Source of the DNA: Myxococcales bacterium
GTDB lineage: Bacteria; Myxococcota_A; Polyangia; Polyangiales; Houyiibacteriaceae
Direction: 5' to 3'
NCBI GenBank assembly: GCA_029862185.1
Contig: JAOTXX010000027.1
Location: forward strand, 1 to 47,841
Length of the DNA stretch: 47,841 bases
The notes beneath the pieces were generated by a model. It saw only the letters and a list, made by a program, of their open reading frames with translations, made no database searches and had not been told where the DNA came from. The position numbers and the translations under genes are program-made. Shown here one piece after another: positions 18,473 through 28,643 of the stretch. The stretch's first letter is position 1, and each line of letters starts with the position of its first letter.

Positions 18473-18790
18473 TCAGTCACGGTTGCCGTAGTCGATGGAG
18501 CCCGCCCGCGTTCGGTCACGTGGCTGCACACCGGAGGCCAAGGTGCCGAGCGCAAGCACCAGAAACAACACGCCTCCGATGAGAAGCGTGATGCCCATCA
18601 GTTGCCGGTTATCGAGCACCCAGTAGCAGACCGCGGCAATCGCCAGGGTCAAGACGGCAACGGCTGCGGAAATGCGTATCTGCAAACGACGACGTTGCTG
18701 CATGCGTTCTTGGGCCTCGCGTTTGGCTTCTTTGGCCTCTTTGGCTCGCTCTTTGCGCGCCTGGCGCCGGTCGTTCTGTTTCTTCGCCAT
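18473..18790 (-). CDS. Small membrane protein with basic coiled-coil N-terminus
   Basis: 105 residues. The first 35 are a highly charged helix (RQARKERAKEAKEAKREAQE), then two membrane helices (ISAAVAVLTLAIAAVCYWVL and LMGITLLIGGVLFLVLALGT) and a short hydrophilic tail. The hairpin topology puts both ends in the cytoplasm. No family is recognised. It is second in the operon that ends with the mutase, with 12 bp to the upstream TPR gene. Confidence 0.72.
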   Translation of the reverse strand: MAKKQNDRRQARKERAKEAKEAKREAQERMQQRRRLQIRISAAVAVLTLAIAAVCYWVLDNRQLMGITLLIGGVLFLVLALGTLASGVQPRDRTRAGSIDYGNRD

Positions 18791-18802
18791 CGGCGGAGCA
18801 TA

Positions 18803-20188
18803 CTACTGAATTGCTCGACGGGCCCGATCCGACAAGGTACCCCTCGGCACGAGCTCCAGATACTTCTCATAGGCTTGCCGAGCCGCGGGGCTGTTGTCGC
18901 TCGAAAGCGCTTCGCCCAGGTAGAACCAGGCCTCCGGCGGCGCGCTCGGGAGAGATATGGACTGCCGGAACAAACGACGGGCCGCGTCCCGCTCACCCCG
19001 CTCGAAGTGTACGCGACCCATTTGATAGATCGCGGCAGCCTCCAGCCCGGGACGCGCGTCTACGCCGCGAGCGAGCTGCAGTGCACGGGTCGCATTCTTC
19101 ATCGCGTCGGAGTATTTCTTGGCGCGCAAGATACTCTGGCCCATGCCTACCAGCGCTGGCGCGTAATCGGGATCGATCTCTAGCGCGCGACGGTAGTAAC
19201 TCGCAGCGAGCGCCGAGTGGCCCTTTGCGTAGAGCGCGTCGGCCCGGTTCGTGAGCTCTCGCGGATCCATTGAGGTCAACTCTGCGCGAACGACGGCATC
19301 GCTTGGAGGCTCCTCTGCCGGTGGGGCAGTGGTATCGGGAGACGAAGACCCGGTGGAACCAGAGGGGCGTGGCGTGGGCGCTGCTTTTCGCGGAGTCACT
19401 GACGCGGCCGCTTTGCCATCAAGCTTTGGGGGCCTTGGAGGATCCGCCACCGTTGGCGCCGCGAGCTTGGGAAGCACAGCCATTGGGGGCTCCACGATCT
19501 CGACTGCGATCGGCTCTTGGGGCTCTATAACCTCCACGACCGCCGGCGGCGCCTCCAGCTCCGCAGCCGGCTCCGATGCCGCGGGGTCTTCCAGGGTGGC
19601 CACCGCAGAAGGTTCGGAGCCGCGGGGCGGCGAAGCCGTTTCACGAGGAGACGTCACCATCACGATGCCCGCGATCAGCAGTGTCAGCGACAGCACTGCC
19701 ACCAAGGCGAGCAAGACCTGGCGCGGGGTCAGCGCCCCTTGAGTCTTTCGCTCGCGTTGCTCCGCGAACGCGATCAGGTCTTCTTCCGCAGTTGGTCCGA
19801 TATCATCCAGCGGCAGGTCGCTCTCGCGCGCCTGGAGCTCCAGCAAACGGGCTTTGGCCCAAAGGAGCTCGGCCTTGTCGTGCTCGCCACGCTCGGCTAG
19901 CAGCTCGCCGAGCCCTTGCAGCGGCCTCGGGTCCTCCGGAGCAAGCCGAGCTGCACCCTGCAACGCTTGCTGCGCGCGCAGCGTTTCGCCATCCGCCCAC
20001 CAGGCAGCGGAACAGAGCAGCAGGTACTCCGGGTCGTGGTCCAGTTGAGCGTGGTGAGCGCTCAGCAGATCGAGTGCTTCACGCGGCCGACCAGTCGCGA
20101 TCAGATCGCGTGCGATCTCCAACGGATGCGGCTGCCCGGAGGTATCCAGGTCGTCGAGCGCATAGGCGTCGAAGCCGAAATCAGACAC
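18803..20188 (-). CDS. Membrane-spanning TPR protein with Pro/Ala-rich linker
   Basis: 461 residues from a GTG at 20188. The cytoplasmic N-terminal half has TPR-like repeats (AREALDLLSAHHAQLDHDPE, AQQALQGAARLAPEDPRPLQ, LGELLAERGEHDKAELLWAK). One membrane helix follows (VLLALVAVLSLTLLIAGIVM), then a long Pro/Ala/Glu-rich linker, then periplasmic TPRs (ALAASYYRRALEIDPDYAPA, AARRLFRQSISLPSAPPEAW). A TPR array on each side of the membrane is uncommon and suggests a bridging scaffold, as in Myxococcota signalling or motility complexes; this is inference. It heads the operon and diverges from the DUF72 gene. A TAGTAT box lies seven bases upstream of the GTG. Confidence 0.77.
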   Translation of the reverse strand: MSDFGFDAYALDDLDTSGQPHPLEIARDLIATGRPREALDLLSAHHAQLDHDPEYLLLCSAAWWADGETLRAQQALQGAARLAPEDPRPLQGLGELLAERGEHDKAELLWAKARLLELQARESDLPLDDIGPTAEEDLIAFAEQRERKTQGALTPRQVLLALVAVLSLTLLIAGIVMVTSPRETASPPRGSEPSAVATLEDPAASEPAAELEAPPAVVEVIEPQEPIAVEIVEPPMAVLPKLAAPTVADPPRPPKLDGKAAASVTPRKAAPTPRPSGSTGSSSPDTTAPPAEEPPSDAVVRAELTSMDPRELTNRADALYAKGHSALAASYYRRALEIDPDYAPALVGMGQSILRAKKYSDAMKNATRALQLARGVDARPGLEAAAIYQMGRVHFERGERDAARRLFRQSISLPSAPPEAWFYLGEALSSDNSPAARQAYEKYLELVPRGTLSDRARRAIQ

Positions 20189-20195
20189 GGCAGCG

Positions 20196-20201
20196 ATACT
20201 A
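20196..20201 (-). promoter_or_regulatory. -10 box for the TPR/mutase operon, leaderless arrangement
   Basis: TAGTAT on the minus strand, seven bases before the GTG at 20188. The -35 region is poor. It supports the GTG choice if the transcript is leaderless. Confidence 0.38.
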
Positions 20202-20273
20202 ACAGAGACGCTGCTCAATCCATGAATTCCCGCCAATTCCCGAGTCAGCTCGGGCCTTCTGCCCCAAAGCTTG

Positions 20274-20279
20274 TATACT
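20274..20279 (+). promoter_or_regulatory. -10 box for DUF72 gene, leaderless arrangement
   Basis: TATACT, eight bases upstream of the ATG at 20288; no SD-like sequence would fit between them. No convincing -35 at 16-18 bp. Confidence 0.45.
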
Positions 20280-20287
20280 CCCGCGCA

Positions 20288-20935
20288 ATGTTTGTGGTCG
20301 CATGTTCCGGTTTCCCCGTGCCGGTCAGCCGATATTGGCGGGAGTTTGATGCGGTGGAAATCTCGGACACCGAAATCGCCATCCCAGGCGCCGGTACCGT
20401 GCGGCGCTGGATTCGGGAGGCGCCCAAGGGCTTCCTCTTCACGGTGGTGGCGCCCGGCTCGGTGAGCGAATCTGGTTTTCGGCGCACCAAAGAGAACAAG
20501 GCGACCTGCGAGGAGGTGGCCGCGCTTGCCAGCGACCTCAAAGCCAAGGCGGTCATTTTTCACGCCGATGAAACGTTCAAGCACGGCAAGGCAAACCGCG
20601 CCGCTCTTCGAGCGTTTCTAGGTTTTCTTCCATCGAACATGCCTCCGGTCGTCTTCGACTTGGAGGCCTGGAAGCCCGGCGACATCGCCGCCGCCTGCGG
20701 TGATCGGCCCGCCATCGCGGCCTACGACCCGCTGACCGACGACCCACCCCCGGACTCCAAGATCGTCTACCTCCGCCTGCCGGGGCCCGCAGGCCATCGG
20801 TCGCGGTACGACGAGGCGTCGGTCGCCAAGATCGCCGATCACTGCAACAGCCTCAATCCCGAGCTGGGCATCTGCGTGTTCCGCAACATCGACATGCAGA
20901 CCAACGCCCACCAGCTCATCAAGAGACTCGAGTAA
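20288..20935 (+). CDS. DUF72 (YecE-like) family protein
   Basis: 215 residues with the TIM-barrel-like DUF72 fold: VACSGFPVPVSRYWREFDAVEISDTEIAIP at the N-terminus, APKGFLFTVVAPGSVSE, then DLKAKAVIFHADETF and PVVFDLEAW. DUF72 proteins are widespread and their biochemical role is not established; some are linked to Fe-S proteins or nucleases by context. The start codon is fixed by the -10 box eight bases upstream. It is followed three bases later by rluD, so the two form an operon. Confidence 0.8.
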   Translation: MFVVACSGFPVPVSRYWREFDAVEISDTEIAIPGAGTVRRWIREAPKGFLFTVVAPGSVSESGFRRTKENKATCEEVAALASDLKAKAVIFHADETFKHGKANRAALRAFLGFLPSNMPPVVFDLEAWKPGDIAAACGDRPAIAAYDPLTDDPPPDSKIVYLRLPGPAGHRSRYDEASVAKIADHCNSLNPELGICVFRNIDMQTNAHQLIKRLE

Positions 20936-20938
20936 GCG

Positions 20939-21883
20939 ATGTCCGAATCGGCGCCGACGCCGACGGTCCTCACGCTCTCCGCGGACGACGCGGGAGAGCG
21001 CATCGATCGCGTCCTGGCTCGGCGCTGCCCTGAATTCTCGCGCAGCGCGCTCCAGCGCTGGATTGAGCAGGGGCGGGTTGAGCAGTCTGGCGAGGTGGTT
21101 TCGCGCAAAACCAAGGCTGTGGATGGCGCAGAGGTTTTGATTCACCCTGCCCCGCCCGAGGCGATGAGCGCCGAGCCCCAAGCGATTCCTCTACAGTTGT
21201 TGTTCGAGGATGAGCACCTGATCATCGTCGACAAGCCCGCCGGGCTCGTGGTTCACCCCGCTCCCGGACACCCCGACGGCACCCTCGTCAACGCGCTGCT
21301 GCACCACGCCCAGGTTCGGGGCGGCCCCGATCCGCTGCGTCCGGGCATCGTGCACCGGCTCGATAAGGACACCAGCGGCGTGATGGTGGTCGCGAAAACC
21401 CCCCAGGCGCACGAGGGACTCGTGGAGATGTTTCAGCAACACAGCCTGGAGCGGGCCTACCTCGCCATCGCGCTTGGACGGCCGCCGAAGTCGATCCGCT
21501 ACGAGACCATGCATGCAAGGCATCCGGCGAGTCGAAAGAAGTTCACCTCACGCTCCGATCGAGGCCGCCGAGCGGTCACGGATCTAGAATCAATCGAGCT
21601 TTTGCACGGAAGCGCTTTGGTGCGCTGCCGGCTCGAGACGGGGCGTACGCATCAGATTCGGGTGCATCTCGCCGAACACGGGCACCCTGTCCTCGGAGAT
21701 CCGCTCTATGGAAAGTCGATTGGGGACCCGAAGCTCCGCCGCGTAGCCACCGAGCTGGGGCGCCAGGCGCTTCACGCGGCCGTTCTTTCGTTTGCCCATC
21801 CGATCACCAGCGAGGCGATGCGGTTCGAAACCGAGCCGCCGGGGGATTTCCAAGAGGCCTTGCGCTCACTTCGACGAGACTAG
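20939..21883 (+). CDS. rluD: 23S rRNA pseudouridine synthase with S4 domain, RluD-like
   Basis: 314 residues. An N-terminal S4 RNA-binding domain (RIDRVLARRCPEFSRSALQRWIEQGRV) is followed by the RluA-type catalytic domain: LLFEDEHLIIVDKPAGLVVHP, the catalytic motif HRLDKDTSGVMVVAKT, and GRTHQIRVHLAEHGHPVLGD. RluD makes pseudouridines 1911, 1915 and 1917 in helix 69 of 23S rRNA in E. coli; equivalence is inferred from domain order and length. Start ATG three bases after the DUF72 stop. Confidence 0.92.
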   Translation: MSESAPTPTVLTLSADDAGERIDRVLARRCPEFSRSALQRWIEQGRVEQSGEVVSRKTKAVDGAEVLIHPAPPEAMSAEPQAIPLQLLFEDEHLIIVDKPAGLVVHPAPGHPDGTLVNALLHHAQVRGGPDPLRPGIVHRLDKDTSGVMVVAKTPQAHEGLVEMFQQHSLERAYLAIALGRPPKSIRYETMHARHPASRKKFTSRSDRGRRAVTDLESIELLHGSALVRCRLETGRTHQIRVHLAEHGHPVLGDPLYGKSIGDPKLRRVATELGRQALHAAVLSFAHPITSEAMRFETEPPGDFQEALRSLRRD

Positions 21884-21892
21884 TCGACCGGC

Positions 21893-22603
21893 CTAGGGCT
21901 GCGCGTCGGACGCGCACTGCGGGTAGCCGTCGAGCACAGTCTGGCATTGGACCCGATCGCATTCGAGCACCACGGAATTGCAGGTCTGGAAGAAGACCGG
22001 ATTGATCAGAATCGCCCGGCAGCAGTCCAGAAGCTCGAGGCAGGTTTCCTGCGCCGCGTCGTCGCATTCCCTGGAGATCGAAGCCGCCCAGCCGACTCGA
22101 CAATTGGAATCGCCTTCGTCCCGTCGTGCGATCCCCGAGGCCGACTCCCGGACGATCTGCCCGGAGAACGCATACACTGCGTCATCACCCGCCAACCGGA
22201 AGTCGGAAGCTCGGAATGAGTTGCTGTCCTGATCGATGGTGACCGGATCCGCGTACCGAAGTGTCAAGCTGCATGGCTTACCGTCTTGATCGACTCCAAC
22301 GAGGTCGACGTCGAGGTCGAAGGAGTACCCCAACCCCCCCGACAGGCTGCAGTTGGGGTTCGCTTCGAGCGTCAAACCGTCGCCTGCGACGTTGAAACAG
22401 ACACGGACCCCACGGCTCTGTCCCTCCCAGAGCAGCGGTAGGTTGCCGCCCACTCCCCCTTCGCCACCCACGCCGCCCGCCCCAACGGTGCCGGCCGCGC
22501 CGCCGCTCGGGCCAGGCTCGTCGCCGCATCCCGGTGCGGAGAAGCACGCGAGCAAAGCAAGGCAGCCAGCCGAGGCCAGCCGCCTGACATGGATGGCGCT
22601 CAT
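21893..22603 (-). CDS. Lipoprotein with Gly-rich linker, unknown function
   Basis: 236 residues from the ATG at 22603. The signal peptide (RRLASAGCLALLACFSAPGC) ends in a lipobox Cys followed by GDEP, then a Gly-rich linker (GAAGTVGAGGVGGEGGVGG) of a kind common in Myxococcota surface lipoproteins. The folded part is acidic with about ten cysteines, including a cluster CLELLDCC and CNSVVLECDRVQC at the C-terminus, probably disulfide bonded. No enzyme motif is seen. The gene is the last of the long minus-strand run and lies 13 bp after the small gene at 22617. Confidence 0.78.
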   Translation of the reverse strand: MSAIHVRRLASAGCLALLACFSAPGCGDEPGPSGGAAGTVGAGGVGGEGGVGGNLPLLWEGQSRGVRVCFNVAGDGLTLEANPNCSLSGGLGYSFDLDVDLVGVDQDGKPCSLTLRYADPVTIDQDSNSFRASDFRLAGDDAVYAFSGQIVRESASGIARRDEGDSNCRVGWAASISRECDDAAQETCLELLDCCRAILINPVFFQTCNSVVLECDRVQCQTVLDGYPQCASDAQP

Positions 22604-22616
22604 GGCAGTCGCTGGC

Positions 22617-22880
22617 CTACCACATCGAGGATTCGACGTGCGCCTTAGAGCGAACGAGTAGGTCGATGATGGCGCGGTCGTAGAGGTTCCGACCGAGAAG
22701 CTCGGGTGCGACACGGCTTTGGTAAAGGTCGCGTCCTTCTTGAATTTCCTCTTCCATCACATCGAAAAGAGTGTCGTTTCGAACACCCTCGGCAATCTTG
22801 TCTTCGTTGTAGAGAGCAAGGTCGCTCGAGATCGCCCTTGCCAAGCGACGTGCGGCTTCTTGAGTTTCGATCAGCGCCAT
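22617..22880 (-). CDS. Small conserved-looking protein of unknown function
   Basis: 87 residues, mostly helical and acidic (IAEGVRNDTLFDVMEEEIQE), no cysteine and no membrane segment. The start is well supported by a full GGAGG eight bases before the ATG. I do not recognise the family. It sits between the Sua5-type gene and the lipoprotein gene on the same strand. Confidence 0.7.
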   Translation of the reverse strand: MALIETQEAARRLARAISSDLALYNEDKIAEGVRNDTLFDVMEEEIQEGRDLYQSRVAPELLGRNLYDRAIIDLLVRSKAHVESSMW

Positions 22881-22923
22881 CGGTCCTCCGTTCGCGAAGA
22901 GTGACGCAGCATGCCCAGGTCTG

Positions 22924-23502
22924 TCAAAGAGCGGCCGGGTCGATTTCGACGGCGCCCGCTCGAAGGATCTCCATCGGGGTCCGGGTCGAGTCGATCAAAG
23001 TCGACGGGGCGCCCCCTGGAGAGGTGCCGGGCACCAAGCCCCCGAGTCCCTCGGTGAGCTCGCCGGGCAGCTCCGCCGCGCTTCGGAGCGGTGGCTCTCC
23101 GGTCCGGTTGGCGCTCGTCGCGGTCACTGGGTGGCCAAACGCCCGAACCAGGTCTGCGGCTGGGCTCGGGCCGGGCACTCGGACCCCGACCTTGCCCTCA
23201 CGGCAAAGCCGAGGATTCAAACCTGGCTTCGCCGTTAGCAATATCGTCAGGGGGCCGGGCCAATGATTCGCGATCAGGGCCAGCGCCGCTGCACTGGGGG
23301 GCTCCGCGACCGCGGCCACCGAGCCAGCATCCGGCAGAAGCAAGGCGATCGGCATGTCAGAGGGCCGCCCCTTGAGCGCGGCGACCCGTTCGACCGCCTT
23401 CTCGTTTCGCGCATCGGCCAGCAGTCCGAGCCAGGTTTCGGTCGGACAGGCCACCACGCCGCCCTCCGCAAGAACCCGAACGAGCGCCGCGAGATCGTCC
23501 AT
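22924..23502 (-). CDS. tsaC: Sua5/YciO/YrdC family threonylcarbamoyl-AMP synthase
   Basis: 192 residues. Makes threonylcarbamoyl-AMP for the t6A37 modification of ANN-decoding tRNAs. The fold is seen from GGVVACPTETWLGLLADARN, VAALKGRPSDMPIALLLP (the KxR substrate loop), WPGPLTILL and VTATSANRTGEPP. It has the short TsaC length without the Sua5 C-terminal domain. The ATG shares its A with the purD stop (TGATG), so translation is coupled. A paralogous role (YciO) cannot be excluded. Other t6A genes are not in the window. Confidence 0.88.
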   Translation of the reverse strand: MDDLAALVRVLAEGGVVACPTETWLGLLADARNEKAVERVAALKGRPSDMPIALLLPDAGSVAAVAEPPSAAALALIANHWPGPLTILLTAKPGLNPRLCREGKVGVRVPGPSPAADLVRAFGHPVTATSANRTGEPPLRSAAELPGELTEGLGGLVPGTSPGGAPSTLIDSTRTPMEILRAGAVEIDPAAL

Positions 23503-24770
23503 CAGCCGCTGCGGGCCCGCCACCCGATGTCTCGGCGAAATTGCTTGCCTTTGAAGTCGATCTTCTCGACCGCTTCGTAGGCGCGTTCGGCTGCTTCGTC
23601 GATCGATTCACCAATCGCGGTGACCGAGAGCACGCGTCCGCCCGACGTGACAACGGTGTCGTCGTGGAGCGCGGTGCCGGCATGGAACACCGTCACGTGC
23701 GGGAGCGCCGATGCAGCGTCGAGCCCGTGGATGGGCGTCCCTTTTTCGTAGCTGCCGGGATAGCCCCCCGCGGCGAGCACGACGCAGAGCGAAGCGGGCG
23801 CCTCCCACTCCGGTGTCAGCCCTGCGAAATCACCCTGGGCGGAGCCTTGAATGAGCGGCAGGACCGAGCCCTTCCAACGGGTCATCAGAGTTTGACACTC
23901 GGGATCGCCGAAACGCGTGTTGTATTCGAGAACCAGCGGTTCCCCGTCGACAATCATCAGCCCCACGAAAAGCGCCCCGCGAAACGGTCGCCCTTCGGCG
24001 GCCATGCCACGAAGCGTCGGCTGGACGACACGATCGAGGATCTTTTTCTCGATTCCAGGGGTCACGACCGGTGGCGGCGAGTAGGCGCCCATGCCGCCGG
24101 TGTTCGGGCCCTCGTCGCCGTCGAAGGCACGCTTGTGATCTTGCGCAGGCGCCAGGGGAATGAACCGCACGCCGTCGGAAACGACGTGATAGCTTACCTC
24201 TTGCCCGACGAGGCACTCCTCGATCAACACGCGATCGCCCGCACCGCCAAAAGCGCGCTCTCGCATGATGCGATCGACCCCGGCGATTGCGTCCGCGGCA
24301 TTGCTCGCCACGATGACGCCCTTGCCGGCGGCCAGGCCGTCGGCTTTCACGACGAGAGGCCGGTTGGCCTCTTGGATGTAGCGCGTGGCCGAATCCGGAT
24401 CATCGAAGACGGCGAAGCCCGCCGTCGGGATCGCGTGGCGCGCCATGAACTCCTTGGAGAAAATTTTGGAACCCTCGAGCTGCGCGGCCTCGCGACTAGG
24501 ACCAAAGGCCTCGATGCCGTGGTCGCGGAGCGCGTCGACGACTCCGGCGACCAGAGGCGCTTCCGGGCCGACGACCACCAGGTCCGCAGACTCTTTCTGA
24601 GCAAGCGCGACGACCCGGTCGGCATCGCTTGGATCAACGGGAACCGTTCGACCGATCGCGGCGATGCCCGCGTTGCCCGGCGCCCCGATGATCTCCACTC
24701 CGCTGTCTTGCGACAGGCGCCATGCAAGCGCGTGCTCGCGCGCGCCCCCTCCAACGATGAGAACCCGCAT
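23502..24770 (-). CDS. purD: Phosphoribosylamine-glycine ligase
   Basis: Second step of purine synthesis: joins glycine to phosphoribosylamine using ATP. 422 residues with the GARS order: [17 protein letters not shown], the ATP-grasp block ([33 protein letters not shown]), [20 protein letters not shown], and [17 protein letters not shown]. It follows purH after two bases and precedes the tsaC gene with a one-base overlap. Confidence 0.96.
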   Translation of the reverse strand: MRVLIVGGGAREHALAWRLSQDSGVEIIGAPGNAGIAAIGRTVPVDPSDADRVVALAQKESADLVVVGPEAPLVAGVVDALRDHGIEAFGPSREAAQLEGSKIFSKEFMARHAIPTAGFAVFDDPDSATRYIQEANRPLVVKADGLAAGKGVIVASNAADAIAGVDRIMRERAFGGAGDRVLIEECLVGQEVSYHVVSDGVRFIPLAPAQDHKRAFDGDEGPNTGGMGAYSPPPVVTPGIEKKILDRVVQPTLRGMAAEGRPFRGALFVGLMIVDGEPLVLEYNTRFGDPECQTLMTRWKGSVLPLIQGSAQGDFAGLTPEWEAPASLCVVLAAGGYPGSYEKGTPIHGLDAASALPHVTVFHAGTALHDDTVVTSGGRVLSVTAIGESIDEAAERAYEAVEKIDFKGKQFRRDIGWRARSG

Positions 24771-24772
24771 CG

Positions 24773-26323
24773 TCAGTGCCGGAAGTGGCGCACGCCAGTG
24801 AAGACCATCGCCATGTCGGCTGCGTCGGCTGCGGCGATGACTTTGTCGTCGCCCTTGGAGCCGCCGGGATGAACGACGGCGGTGATGCCGACTTTAGCGG
24901 CGGCTTCGATGCCATCGGGAAACGGGAAGAAGGCGTCAGAAGCCATGACCGCTCCCCTCGAAAGCTCGCCGGCTTTCTGTGCGGCGATGCCAACGGCGGT
25001 GACGCGCGCCATCTGCCCGGCGCCGACGCCCACCGTTCGGTCAGGCTTGGCAAAAATGATCGCGTTCGACTTCACGTGTTTGCAAACGCGCCACGCGAAA
25101 TCGAGTGCGCGCATTTCGTCGTCGGTCGGATGACGCTTGGTGACGACCTTGCCGGCACGCACCTCGCTCGGCCCGGTGGCGTCGCGATCCTGGACGACCA
25201 AGCCACCACCGACGCGTTTGAATTGGAGCGCAGCGTAGTCGGCTGGAAGCCACTCTCCGGTTGCCAGGATTCGGAGGTTCTTCTTCTTTTGAAGCCGCTC
25301 GAGCGCCGCCGGCGCAAAGTTCGGTGCGATGATGCACTCGATGAAAGTCTCGGCAACGGTGTTCGCGGTCGCCTCGTCGACCTCGCGATTCAGGGCGACG
25401 ATCCCGCCGAAAGCGCTTTGTGCATCGGCCTCCCGGGCGATGCGGTACGCCTCTTCGAGGGTTGCCGCGGTGGCCACGCCACAGGGGTTGGTGTGCTTGA
25501 CGACGACCGCGGCCGGCCCGTCGAACTCGCGCACGGCTTCGATGGTGGCGTCCACGTCGACCAGGTTGTTGAAGGAGAGCTCCTTGCCCCCTGCGCCAAG
25601 CGACTGAGCCAAGGCCAGGCTACCGTTGCGCGCGTTGCGCTCGATGTAAAAGGCGCCCTGCTGATGCGGGTTCTCGCCATATCGAACGTCATAGGCCTTG
25701 GTGAAGCTCAAGGTGAGCGCCCCGGGGAACTTGGAGTCGGTCCCTTGCGAGGTCAGATAGGCGGAAATCGCGCCATCATAGGCCGCAGTCTGGGTAAACG
25801 CCTTGGAGGCCAAGCGTGCGCGGAGCGCCGCGTTTGGACCATCGCCGGACTTCACGGCGGCAAGCACCTCCGCGTAGTCCGCGGGCTCGGTCACGACCGT
25901 GACGCGTGCCTGGTTCTTGGCGGCGCTTCTCACCATCGAGGGGCCGCCGATGTCGATATTCTCGATCGTCTCTTCGTGAGACGCGCCTCGCGCGACTGTC
26001 TGCTCGAAGGGATAGAGGTTCACGCAGACGAGATCGATCGGCTTGCCACCAATCCCGCGGAGCGCATCGCGGTCCTCGAGACTATCGCGCATGAGAATCC
26101 CGCCGTGCACCCGCGGATGCAAGGTCTTGACACGACCGTCCATGATCTCGGGCGACTCGGTGTACTCCGAGACGTCGATGACCGGGACTCCGCCCTCGCG
26201 GAGCGCGCGGGCGGTGCCGCCAGTCGAAAGAATCTCGACGCCAGCTTCGGCAAGCGCTTTGGCAAACTCGACGACGCCTGTTTTGTCGGAGACCGAAATC
26301 AGTGCGCGTTGGATCTGTGTCAT
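24773..26323 (-). CDS. purH: Bifunctional AICAR transformylase / IMP cyclohydrolase
   Basis: Last two steps of purine synthesis. 516 residues. The N-terminal cyclohydrolase (MGS-like) domain begins RALISVSDKTGVVEFAKAL with STGGTARALREGGV. The C-terminal transformylase has RYGENPHQQGAFY, VVKHTNPCGVATA and a final ITAVVHPGGSKGDDKVI. The 134-bp gap upstream holds a promoter, and AAGGTAGGGG precedes the ATG as ribosome site. It is first of a purH-purD-tsaC unit. Confidence 0.96.
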   Translation of the reverse strand: MTQIQRALISVSDKTGVVEFAKALAEAGVEILSTGGTARALREGGVPVIDVSEYTESPEIMDGRVKTLHPRVHGGILMRDSLEDRDALRGIGGKPIDLVCVNLYPFEQTVARGASHEETIENIDIGGPSMVRSAAKNQARVTVVTEPADYAEVLAAVKSGDGPNAALRARLASKAFTQTAAYDGAISAYLTSQGTDSKFPGALTLSFTKAYDVRYGENPHQQGAFYIERNARNGSLALAQSLGAGGKELSFNNLVDVDATIEAVREFDGPAAVVVKHTNPCGVATAATLEEAYRIAREADAQSAFGGIVALNREVDEATANTVAETFIECIIAPNFAPAALERLQKKKNLRILATGEWLPADYAALQFKRVGGGLVVQDRDATGPSEVRAGKVVTKRHPTDDEMRALDFAWRVCKHVKSNAIIFAKPDRTVGVGAGQMARVTAVGIAAQKAGELSRGAVMASDAFFPFPDGIEAAAKVGITAVVHPGGSKGDDKVIAAADAADMAMVFTGVRHFRH

Positions 26324-26406
26324 GCCCCTACCTTCTGCCGAAAAGTCGCCGGAATCGCGTCGTCCACGCGCCGTTGCTGGCCCGGCGGTCGACCCCTGAA
26401 GGTCGG

Positions 26407-26435
26407 CCCATACCGCGCGGGCAGAATGTCGTCAA
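26407..26435 (-). promoter_or_regulatory. Promoter upstream of purH
   Basis: On the minus strand -35 TTGACG (26435-26430), 17-bp spacer, -10 TATGGG (26412-26407). The start near 26400 gives a leader of about 77 bases. I see no recognised purine riboswitch or PurR box in that leader. Confidence 0.45.
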
Positions 26436-26457
26436 TGGAATCTCGGAGAGACGCCGC

Positions 26458-28643
<2,186 letters not shown>

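Noticed and set aside
23541-24872. Plus-strand frame of 443 residues opposite purD
   Set aside because: Antisense shadow; no motif, and it crosses the purD-purH junction.
26324-26406. Purine riboswitch or PurR operator in the purH leader
   Set aside because: No purine aptamer core or recognisable PurR box; only short GC-rich complementarities such as CGACC/GGTCG are seen.
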